Assembly: GCA_032718475.1 (NCBI GenBank)
Contig: JAUCBJ010007512.1
Coordinates: 1 to 64,000 of the forward strand
Reading direction: 5' to 3'
DNA: 64,000 nucleotides
Source of the DNA: Nemertoderma westbladi
Lineage: Eukaryota > Xenacoelomorpha > Nemertodermatida > Nemertodermatidae
Below the pieces are notes generated by a model that did not search any database, was not told the origin of the DNA, and was given only the letters and a program-made list of their open reading frames with translations. The position numbers and the translations under genes are program-made. This document shows, piece by piece, positions 11,790 through 20,903 of the stretch. How positions within the stretch are numbered: position 1 is the first letter of the stretch; every line of letters starts with the position of its first letter.

Positions 11790-12332
11790 ATGGCTCAAGA
11801 AAGTTTTACGCGTCAAATGGCTAGAACCGAAGCCCGGCAAGCGGTAAAGGTGGGAGAGATCGTCAAGTTCAATGGAGATGAGATGAAATGGTTACCTTTT
11901 AATGAATATTACAAAGATAACATACAGAACTCTGTACTATCTAATGGAGAAAAACTTAGATACCTCATCGAGTGCTTGGAAGGGTCTCCCAAGTTAATGG
12001 CGTTAAAGTTTATTGGACATCCAGATGGATTAAGACAAGTTTGGGATACACTAAACATCAGGTATGGTAATAGGACTAACATAGCTAGGTATTTATATGC
12101 GAAATTAATGGCGCCCCGAAAGTTTCTTAGCAGCGGGATTATAGAGTTTTCCGATGAGATTCAGGAGATCTGTAGACAACTAGATTGGTTAGGTAAGTCT
12201 CATGAATACCAGAATTCTATGGTTGTAGGAGCCTTAGCATCTACTTTGCCCAAGGGTGGAGTAGGTACACGCTGGGACAAGAAGGTGTTATATATGATGG
12301 AACAACAACGACGAGACCCTACCATGAGCTGA
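11790..12332 (+). CDS. LTR element ORF2: Gag (DUF1759-like)
   Basis: About 180 residues from the ATG at 11790; the frame is open from 11712, with an earlier ATG at 11718. The core (KFNGDEMKWLPFNEYYKDN, then LRYLIECLEGSPKLMA and VWDTLNIRYGN) has the pattern of the BEL/Pao gag domain DUF1759, which forms the particle. I prefer 11790 because the conserved part begins soon after. It ends at a TGA (12330-12332). The next ORF is open in the +1 frame right across this stop, so gag and the following zinc-knuckle/protease part could be joined by a +1 frameshift, or separated by a recent indel. Confidence 0.72.
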   Translation: MAQESFTRQMARTEARQAVKVGEIVKFNGDEMKWLPFNEYYKDNIQNSVLSNGEKLRYLIECLEGSPKLMALKFIGHPDGLRQVWDTLNIRYGNRTNIARYLYAKLMAPRKFLSSGIIEFSDEIQEICRQLDWLGKSHEYQNSMVVGALASTLPKGGVGTRWDKKVLYMMEQQRRDPTMS

Positions 12333-12336
12333 TCTC

Positions 12337-14439
12337 ATGTCATTCTTAGATGGAGAAGTGAAATTACAGCTCCTAAGGCAGTCCAGAGAGAAGACACTGG
12401 AAAACAAGGTAAGTGAGAAACCCGTTTCTAGGAGAAGGGTAATACCAGTATGTTATACCGACGACGGTGAAAGCCAAACTTCTCAAGGAGAGGACAGCGG
12501 GAAAGACACTGACAGATCTTATGTCAATAAAATGCCTAAAGATCAGGTAAGTAAATCCAAGTCTCGACCCAATGACAGAAGGGAACCGGTACAAAAAACC
12601 CCTCCTACGTCTCCTAAAAGAATTCAGGTGAGAAAGCCCGAGGAAAGAACAAGTGTGCACCACATAGCACAGGTTAAAGTAAGTAACATCAAGCCCAAAT
12701 GTGTGCTGTGCGACGGGCCCCACCGTTTAAATGCGTGTGATAAATTCCTGAGGAAATCACTAAAGGATAGACGTGAAGTCATGTGGGATAAGCGGTTGTG
12801 TTATAATTGTCTCAGACGAGGACACCAACGGCGAACCTGTAACTCCGACGCAAGGTGTGCGAAGTGCGGCGCAAAACATCATATCTTGTTGCACACGGAA
12901 TTCGAACGAAACAGCCCGAGTCAGGTAAGTGAGTCCGAACTACATGTCCAATTCAGTGATGTGAACGACACTGATCAATCTGAGATGGAAGGATTCTATA
13001 CGGACGAGTTCTCCGACCAAAACGAATCCTGTTACCTAATAAACACCACCGCAGTGTATCGAGCACTCGTGTATGAGAAAGACACAGACAGCGACCTTAC
13101 CTTAACTACTTCCGATCAACAACCATCTTGGAAAGCGCCAACTTCCAATATAGGAATCCGAGAATTTCCTGTAGTCCAGTTACGGGTCCACGGACCTCAG
13201 AAGAGCTATATAGTGAACGCCCTCCTGGACTCCGGTAGCACAGGAACATTCATCGATAAAGAACTAGCCGAAGTCATCTTTGCTGGACAACCCAAGTTCC
13301 GAACCAAGCTAAACATGTCAGGAATCATGCAAGTTTGGAAATCTACAGTAACAGCTGATGATTATGTAGGCGCGTTGTCCACCCCCCAGGACGAACTAGG
13401 AGAACATAGCATAAGGTCAGTGAAAATGGTGGCTATAAAGAACTTCGCTACTACTCAAGCAGACCTTTATAATTGGGACGAGGATGAGAGCATCCAACAT
13501 CTTAACATACCTCGATTCCAGACTGATTATCCTGGAGTGCAAATACTCATCGGCCAAAACGCGCATGAGGCGCTGGAGACATTAGAGAAACGACCTGCTC
13601 AACCGCAGCCACTACAGACCTATGCGGTAAGAACTAGAGTAGGTTGGTACCTTACTGGACCTTCCCGTAGAACGCTCAGGGAAAGACTGCTTCAAGATCG
13701 CGTCTGCCAGGTGAGTGAATGGGAAGATGATACTAGTGAGGGAGACGACCCAACTGAGGGAACACCACACTCCTCAGATAATGACAATCTTAACTCCAAT
13801 GTAGATCAATGGAGATATTGCCCCAAGACGATGAATACAACTGACATCGCTTCCAGAGGAGCAACTCCTCAAGAACTGACAGATACTACAGACCGGTTAG
13901 GTGAACCCGACTTCCTGAGTAAGGAGGATGAATGGCCTCCCCATCTTACTCCGACTGAGATTAGACCAGCCAAGGGAGCGGAGAAAGTTAAACCTAAAAC
14001 CCGGACGGGTGGAGCGGAGTTATTTGAACCCGGGATAGATCTGTCGGTATTACATATTGCCAGGGACGACGCCGTGGATCTGGACCTCCCCACCGCGAGT
14101 GGATCCTTCATGAAGATCAGAGAGAGCGATTGGAGCTCTGGAACATCAGACGTCTCGCAGGGACTCTCACCTCTCCTGCAGAGAGCGACGGACCACTATA
14201 GCTCCTGGAATCGGCTTTGTGACGCCGTCATATACTTTGAGAGATGTTTCTATCGTCACTATTCCAGGACGAAGAGGAAACCTGGAATTGTATTCAGGAT
14301 GCAGCGACTCAATCACCCAGTCGGTCGTTTGTGTTTACCGGAAGGGAATGGAGGACTCTCCGGAAACTGTGGAAGGCAAGATTCTCATCCCACGACCACC
14401 TCCCTAATCCTTCAAACATCTAGGGACTCCATAACGTAA
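12337..14439 (+). CDS. LTR element ORF3: zinc knuckles, aspartic protease and integrase tail fused without reverse transcriptase
   Basis: 700 residues. Cysteine/histidine knuckles lie at 122-134, 155-168 (C-x2-C-x4-H-x4-C) and 174-186. A BEL/Pao protease follows, with active site LLDSGSTGTF around D298-G300 and the later VGWYLTG motif. The next recognisable landmarks belong to the far end of a BEL polyprotein: WRYCPKTMN...DIASRG (between RNase H and integrase), HYSSWNRLCDA, and a C-terminal LNHPVGRLCLPEGN tail. Reverse transcriptase, RNase H and the integrase catalytic core are missing with the frame kept open. The fusion resembles, but is not identical to, the one in the older element at 5156-7135. 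The protein could supply nucleic-acid binding and processing only. Confidence 0.78.
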   Translation: MSFLDGEVKLQLLRQSREKTLENKVSEKPVSRRRVIPVCYTDDGESQTSQGEDSGKDTDRSYVNKMPKDQVSKSKSRPNDRREPVQKTPPTSPKRIQVRKPEERTSVHHIAQVKVSNIKPKCVLCDGPHRLNACDKFLRKSLKDRREVMWDKRLCYNCLRRGHQRRTCNSDARCAKCGAKHHILLHTEFERNSPSQVSESELHVQFSDVNDTDQSEMEGFYTDEFSDQNESCYLINTTAVYRALVYEKDTDSDLTLTTSDQQPSWKAPTSNIGIREFPVVQLRVHGPQKSYIVNALLDSGSTGTFIDKELAEVIFAGQPKFRTKLNMSGIMQVWKSTVTADDYVGALSTPQDELGEHSIRSVKMVAIKNFATTQADLYNWDEDESIQHLNIPRFQTDYPGVQILIGQNAHEALETLEKRPAQPQPLQTYAVRTRVGWYLTGPSRRTLRERLLQDRVCQVSEWEDDTSEGDDPTEGTPHSSDNDNLNSNVDQWRYCPKTMNTTDIASRGATPQELTDTTDRLGEPDFLSKEDEWPPHLTPTEIRPAKGAEKVKPKTRTGGAELFEPGIDLSVLHIARDDAVDLDLPTASGSFMKIRESDWSSGTSDVSQGLSPLLQRATDHYSSWNRLCDAVIYFERCFYRHYSRTKRKPGIVFRMQRLNHPVGRLCLPEGNGGLSGNCGRQDSHPTTTSLILQTSRDSIT

Positions 14440-16092
14440 CAACATATGGAGTGGGTGTGTGACTCTATTATTATATATTATTTTATTATTTTTATATTTC
14501 TGTATGTATTACTATGTAATTTTATTATAATCGTTTTCTTTAATTTTATTCAGTAGAATGTTATTTTAGCGATTATTTAGTAGATTAGTGCAATATATTC
14601 GTGTTTATTGCGTACGTAATTACGTATATATTATATTTAATGCGACGGCAAGAAATAATTCTTTTTCTCTTTCCTTACTGTCCGTATCATATTATAAATA
14701 CGTGACTACAGTAAGATGAAATGTCCGTACTTATTAAAGTACAATAAAGCCACTACTATATTTAAGTATTATTGGTAGGCAGAGTATTAGGAATGCAAAG
14801 TTCAGATCCTCGTGTCTCGGCTAAACCAAGCTCTGGGTAGACCTTGGAAACGACTTGCCTCTTCACACTGACATTGCTTCGTGCGATATTGCTCTCATAC
14901 CGTATATTAAATAATACATATAGTAGCGTGATGTCCCTTTAACAGTAGCATATAACGCAAAATAAATCTGTTAAACCCTTTGACCATCTGTCATTCTAGT
15001 CGATTAAGATATCGCGGCACCCACCGATATACTTGAAAGACAAATTCTAGAATCAGTGGTTAACGTCCCCAGACAAGTTCTGGAATAAATCGGTGCCCAT
15101 CTCAAATATTAATTATTTAATATTTGCAAATCTAATAAATCAAAATCTGTAAATTCAGATCCTTCAACAATTCTAGTCAATTAAGATATCGTAGCATTTA
15201 CCGATATTCTTAAAGAGACAATTTTCTTAGAATTAAGGATCTTGTGTCCCTAGACAAGTTCTAGAATCAAAATATGCCCATTTAATAATCAAATAATAAA
15301 ATTTCAGGGAATAAATTTAAATTCATGTCTTTTAATGAATTTAATAAATTGCCATTTTTACGCAATTTATAACATTCCCAAAATTCCATTAATTAATAGA
15401 TCAAGGGAGCGGAGATTTATCTTATTATGCCTATGAGTGTGCGAAAGTCTCCCAAACATAGTCAATAGCCGATAAAATTCATAAAGTCATGTATAAAACC
15501 GAACATTGACTATTAAAGAATACTATTAAATAACATCCCAGATCTGTATGCATTAGAATTACCCTAATTCTACTGCTAGCTTTGCATAATGTCACCATAG
15601 CAACAACCACGCTAGAATTAGAATTGAGTTAAACGAACAATAGAAAGCTTGTCCCATTGAATAGCATAGGGAATAAATAGTGCACTACTAGTATCCAAGG
15701 ATACATAATAATACGGTGACATTCTGGAAGGCATTGACTAACGGACAAATGGCCCGAATGTGCGTAGTTGTGACCAGTTGTGTGGTATTTGTGAGTTTAT
15801 AGGTGAATGTTACTGCTAAGGTGTGTTTACAGTAGCTAGTCGCAATCGTAAAAGTAACCTAACTCTCCAAGGAAAACCTGAAGTACATCTAAGCCTTTGG
15901 GACGGACAGTTGAGTGACTTGTGCCGGTTGTCGTTGTCGTTGTGCGGCTACGTCGTTGGCGAAAGTACAGCGGCGACGACACATCGGCGCTGAGGATCTC
16001 GTACTGTCCGGGGGTTAATTGGGGTAGGCAGCGACGCTCGCTAGCCTAAATATAAACTCCTTATAATATGGATAAACTCATATATAGCAGAT
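14440..16092 (+). other. Non-coding interior of the LTR element with a tandem duplication
   Basis: No ORF is supported. Two related blocks lie at about 14985-15110 and 15170-15300, sharing TTCTAGTC(G/A)ATTAAGATATCG, ACCGATAT, AGACAAGTTCT and TGCCCAT landmarks, so the segment was duplicated in tandem at about 180 bp spacing. From 15490 the sequence aligns with the window start. Confidence 0.6.
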
Positions 16093-16788
16093 AGGACGGA
16101 GTTGATAGAAGATGGTCTTGGTATCGGGGAGCGATATACTCTACTTTTACAAGCGTTTGTTGATAGCTTAATACGCGGCGACGTTAGTCCAACTGCTGCG
16201 GAGGACGATGGTCGTTATATCGAACCGACAATGTCCCAAGTGCAGCTCTCGCGAGAGTTGGACTATAGAAAATTCGCTGCTCGATATACGCAGCGTAATG
16301 GTACGTATATGGGCTTCTTAACTTCTGGTCATCCTATCGATTTACACGATACGGACAATGTCGACACCAAAAGGGAAATGGTACGATTGAAATATCCTAC
16401 CCAGCGGAGGCGGAACGATAAACCGAGAATGGAACACGAGAATTCTATTCGAAACAGACTCGAAAGAGAAGACGTTGAGGAGCCGGATAAACGCAGCGAC
16501 TTCAACGATTATCTGGAATTCCTGATAGAAACATATCTCAATATTGCCAGTCAACAAAATCTAGAAACTCGATATCCTCAAGGTATACATCATGACCGCA
16601 TGGTAGAACTCAAACGGCTCGATTCCCCTATGATGTATCTTACCGCCGATCGACCGCTACCTGTTGTACCAAATAGCTTCGAACGGATGGAGGAATATTG
16701 TAAGCTGGAGAAAGATCACTCGCGTTTCCCCTACAAGACGTACGTTTTTGGGTATTATTACGGTAAATGCCCTAGACCCAGCCAATAA
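16093..16788 (+). pseudogene. LTR element 3' accessory ORF with its ATG mutated to AGG
   Basis: A 228-codon frame (16102-16788) is open but begins only with TTG. The other copy has ATG at the aligned position where this copy reads AGG (16093-16095). The first in-frame ATG left is at 16231, which would remove about 46 residues. The predicted protein is hydrophilic and charged (DYRKFAARYTQRNG; LEREDVEEPDKRSDF), has no signal peptide and matches no family I know. Its position between pol remnants and the 3' LTR is where env or accessory genes sit. The older nested element has a possibly homologous decayed frame at 19695-20415. Confidence 0.6.
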
Positions 16789-17690
16789 ACGGAAAGACAT
16801 AAACATCCACGGAAACGTTGTGTTAAACACCGTTGTGTTCGTTATATTTACTGGAGTTTCGAGCGAAACTTGTTTGACGTATCACCTATGCTCACTCGGC
16901 TCTAACGATCCTAGAGTAAACCTACGATCAGAGTCCCGGAATACTCGGTCAAACCTCCTCATTCCTTAGTTGGACCTCAGACCTGCGATCCTGGTGGTGT
17001 CGCGGATCCTCGCGGACTGTATTCACTGTTCAAAGATCTAGTGCTACCCTAACAATTAATCGGTAACACTCCGACAGTGATTTCTAGCTAGCCGCCCATC
17101 TTACCTAGCCGGATTGTGACGCGGACATTTAATATCGCTGTTTAACCCTTACCATCGTCCCGGCTTGACACGATATAACCTGTCACCAGAGTGGCGGAGA
17201 ACGTTGTACCAAACGAGTTAAACGCTATTCTACAAAGATCAGAAAGGAAACCTACGTTTGTTCAGATAAACGTAAGTTATAACAGCAAGTCCAAGCGATA
17301 AACGAATTGTCTTTATCTCAGTTCGATTGTGAAATCCAGAATCTCTAAGAAGATATCGCACTTAGACAACCCCATTCTCTGCGAGAGTTTTTGGATGAAC
17401 GTATCCAGCTACGAGCGGAGGAAAATCAGCTCGAGGAGAAGCATATCGAAACGGCGGATACCCCGACCATAATCCTACACCTTCTGATGCAATCATATTG
17501 CACCCTTCACCCAGGATTTATAGCCCTCCTAGTAAAGTGGCTCCCCCAAGGAAAAAAGGACTCTTGCTAGCCTCAAGAAACTGCGTAAACGCCGTCCGCG
17601 CAAAGAAACTAACTGTTTAGAGTATCTTTATGTTTTAGAAACTGTGATTTTTATATTTTATAGACTGAAAATCCCATTTTCTGGGAGCGG

Positions 17691-18897
17691 TGTAAAAGCT
17701 TTTGCTGAATTGTCCGGTTATTTTTCCTTATTTTTCCCGTAAAATACTCTGTAGTTGGTTTACCAGGCATAAAAAGGCCGTGTCCTTGCTGTACTGGTGT
17801 TTTAGCGGACATAAAAGCTATTTCTTCTGTATTTGTACTTTAGAGGACATAATCCGTAATTCCGTGACGTAAAAGCTCGATACTCTTGAAAACAGTGTCG
17901 CTACCATGACGACGGCTAGCAGCTGATATTGCCACGTCGACGTTTCTTTGTTTCTTTGTTCTCTCGTTGTTCAGGTTGACCAATCAGAGCGTTTGTTGTC
18001 TCTATGTTAGAGGTGTATACAGAAACTCAGTAGTTCAGTGTTATGTTTTGCCCAGAGCCTAAGAACCTGCTTTTGGCACCTCCGTGTTTTCAGTTTTTAG
18101 TCCTACACTAGTAGGCTTAATTATAAGGACATATATCCGTTATCTGATGTCTGATGTCTGATCTCAACATACCTCGACTCATAACATACCATACCTAATC
18201 AAACAACCTGTGCATACTTTTATATTGTTATGCTGCTATTTACTGTCGGTTCTTCATAATATGGTTGATGAATTATTATATTTGGAATAACGACAAATAA
18301 CCCCGAAAACCCAATATTCTTGATATACCGAAGGTAAGAGGGAAGGGTTACAGATAAATGATTGCGACTTATGTTGAGTGGTTTGAAGTGAATCTAATGT
18401 TATTTGATAGACCCTACATGATTCGGTCCGTGTTCCTTTTATATGTGACTAAAATCAGTGAAGATCGGCAGATCAGTGTGCAGTATTGTGCAGCATTGTG
18501 TATGAGTGAGACTGATAACGAAGCATTTCCTAAAGAATGCGCCATATATGTGAATTATAACTAAGCCATATCGTTGTGAGTAGTTTAAGTCATAACTCTT
18601 TTTATATAGATAGAGCGCCACGTCCTAAAGGAACTGTTAATATTTCCCGAAGGTGAATAATATTGTCAGAGATTATATAATACTGTCAGTCGAATAATAC
18701 ATTAGGCTTACATAGCAATAAAATTAAGCCGTCGAACCCAATCTCCCGGGTATATCCAGCGGGTGAATGATTGCGCACAGATTGGTTTCGACTAGTGTAG
18801 TGAATCAAATACTTGTCATAGGCTAAAAGGTGATTTATTATCTAGAAGACATCCTAATTTGGCGGGTTAAACTGCCAAAGGTCTGAAAGCGCGAACA
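17691..18897 (+). repeat. 3' LTR
   Basis: A 1207-bp repeat nearly identical to 7551-8757; by eye it differs at about three sites (near 18004, 18068 and 18771). It is preceded by a weak purine tract (CTGGGAGCGG) and followed by the AGAGC target duplication. Confidence 0.93.
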
Positions 18898-18902
18898 AGA
18901 GC

Positions 18903-19694
18903 TAAGCGTTCTAATTTCTACATTTATCCACATGTCACCGAACAATTTGGATAAATAAACCGAAACAACATGTTTCTCTGAAAACACAAATGGTGCCCGT
19001 ATAACTGTGAATGCAACCTTTAGTACAGTTTGCATTACAGAAACTCAACCTGTTATCATGGATACACAAAATAGTGACATTCTGGTAAATATTAAATATG
19101 TCTTTTGAACCATATTTTGACTTTAAATTAAATTAAAATACGCTAATGACCTTTAAATTAAGCTAAATCGTGTGAATAACAGATATATCCTGTGAGTTCG
19201 TGTGAAGCCTATACAATTGTCCAACTTTTCTTTGATGCGAGGATTGAAGCATACACATTTGGCTCCGGACCAGTCCCCCGTCTCCCTGGCTTGATGAGAA
19301 TTAGCATATAGCCACGATGCTTCGGTACCGCTGGTAGTTGCAAACTCGCGTCTCGCCACAAAGGGATCGATCAGGGACTGCGTTGCGGGTGTGTCTAGGT
19401 GCGTCTGATTGGGGAGGTGACGTCCGCCTACCCCCGTTATATTCACACTCGTACCTCGATATGTCAAGACATCCTCTTCCGATAAACGAAGTTCTCGGGA
19501 GCAGCATGCGGAGACGATGAACACGATGATGGCGGATCTCACTGGTGAATCTACCAAACTCACTCAGAGGAGGAAGACGTGAGGAGGAAGAGCGGACAGA
19601 GCGTGAACGATTGAACGACGAACGCGAATTAGCTTATTTGTTCCAACCCGCGGTCCAGACTTTAATGGAAGGGTTCAAAAGTAAAGCACATATT
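18903..19694. other. Continuation of the older element's 3' non-coding region
   Basis: Removing the nested element joins 7550 to 18903, so this lies about 0.4 kb downstream of the 659-codon ORF. No intact gene is seen. From about 19560 a charged stretch (REEEERTERERLNDERE) leads toward the decayed accessory frame, in a different reading frame from it. Confidence 0.5.
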
Positions 19695-20503
19695 CACCCG
19701 TCTGGGTCTGTAAAGCGCTTTCGGTGTCGCTTACAGTCAAACCCAACCGATACCTCTCGACACCGACATCTCCAACCCCAATTTAGTTGTGGATGCTCCG
19801 ATGTTGTAAACTCACATCGTAGAGCCCATATGCGACGATACTGATGAATGGATTATCGCTCCTCCTGGTCGAGCTGCTCAAATAACGACTTTAATTCGGG
19901 ATAAGAACCTCGAAAGACGTCCTCTCCATTCCCCGTGCTATGGGACTCTGGACCACCCGGATTTCGTCTTGCTCGGTCAACATTGTGTAATGAAACCCGA
20001 GGATCCCTCCTGCAGCATGGATTTTCTATCTCTGGTTAATCCCCTCGACACTACCGGGATCGAGCCCCTGCAGAAGCACCTCGACCATATAATAAAGTCA
20101 ATTTCGACTCGACCCAAAGGGACGACGAAACATCCTTTCTGAAATATATCAGATTGTGGGAATATTCCGCGGATTTACACCGGATTGCGCTATTCCGTTC
20201 CCACACCAATCGTGGTTAGCGAACCTCAACCGGGAACATCTACTGGTGGACCAACCATACGAACTATCGCATCCCCTTCTGACTCATTGGAACTTCATCC
20301 TTCCGCCGCTGAGGGGCTACGAGTGCAAAGTTCTCCGTCTCCGGCATCTAGTAATGGCTCCCCGCCACCGCAACGTCGCAAGCGACCCCCAAAAAAGAAA
20401 AAGATCTGGAAATAAACATTTATTTTTCTGGTTACTTTTTATTACGGCTATTCTTCTTTACATGACTTATATTCCTACTTTATATTATAATGAAAATAAG
20501 TAA
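19695..20503 (+). pseudogene. Decayed 3' accessory ORF of the older BEL/Pao-like element, with basic and hydrophobic tail
   Basis: One frame runs from about 19695 to 20415 with only two stops (TAA at 19807 and TGA at 20140), giving about 240 codons. It ends in a serine/proline-rich region and a basic cluster (QRRKRPPKKKK). Shifting frame there gives a hydrophobic stretch ending at 20503 (FFWLLFITAILLYM), as in a C-terminal membrane anchor. Blocks such as CYGTLDHPDFVLLG weakly resemble NGTYMGFLTSGHPIDL in the young element's accessory protein, and its distance from the upstream ORF (after removing the nested element) is similar. The homology is inferred by eye. Confidence 0.5.
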
Positions 20504-20903
20504 GTGGTACTCTCAATAATTCATTGAGCTTATTTGTTCACGAGCTGAAACGTATTAGATATACTCTTTGGCCCTACAGTTTACTTATTTAGAAGTAATT
20601 GGTACCCAATAATTCATTTAATTTGATTTTGTTCACGAGCTGAGATATTTTATATGCTGGATATGTATGTTGTACGTAACTTAAGTTTGATATTATTAAT
20701 TGATACATTTACATACTAGACATATTTTTGTGCATGATTTGAGCTCATACCTTCGTTTTTACCACTGTATTAACTAACTGAATGCAAGCGGTGTTAATGC
20801 AAATATGTTCTTAGCTATTTTAGATTACTTATTTTGCTCAATTTAAGCTTAAAGTTATATTTTAATGATAAAATTCATTTCGTTGTGATATTTTGACTTA
20901 TTA
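20504..20903. other. AT-rich flank with a short tandem duplication
   Basis: Two related blocks at about 20507-20570 and 20598-20660 share TGGTAC, AATAATTCAT and TTGTTCACGAGCTGA. No gene is seen. This may be the start of the older element's 3' LTR, cut by the Gypsy-like element, but its partner was not found. Confidence 0.4.

Larger units (their letters stand above)
7551..18897 (+). mobile_element. Complete BEL/Pao-like LTR retrotransposon lacking reverse transcriptase
   Basis: Two 1207-bp direct repeats (7551-8757 and 17691-18897) with TG...CA ends bound an 8.9-kb interior. The 5 bases before the first (AGAGC, 7546-7550) are repeated exactly after the second (18898-18902), a perfect target-site duplication. 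By eye the LTRs differ at about three positions, so the insertion is young. The interior has a long repeat-rich leader, three overlapping or adjacent ORFs (coiled coil, gag, zinc knuckles plus protease plus integrase tail) and a 3' accessory ORF. No reverse transcriptase, RNase H or integrase catalytic core is found, so mobility must depend on enzymes supplied in trans. It sits inside an older relative (5156-7135 and 19695-20503). Confidence 0.92.

Noticed and set aside
12373-12723. 116-codon minus-strand open frame
   Set aside because: Antisense shadow of the zinc-knuckle ORF.
19153-19563. 136-codon open frame on the minus strand
   Set aside because: No family features; it overlaps the older element's plus-strand remnant and has shadow-type composition.
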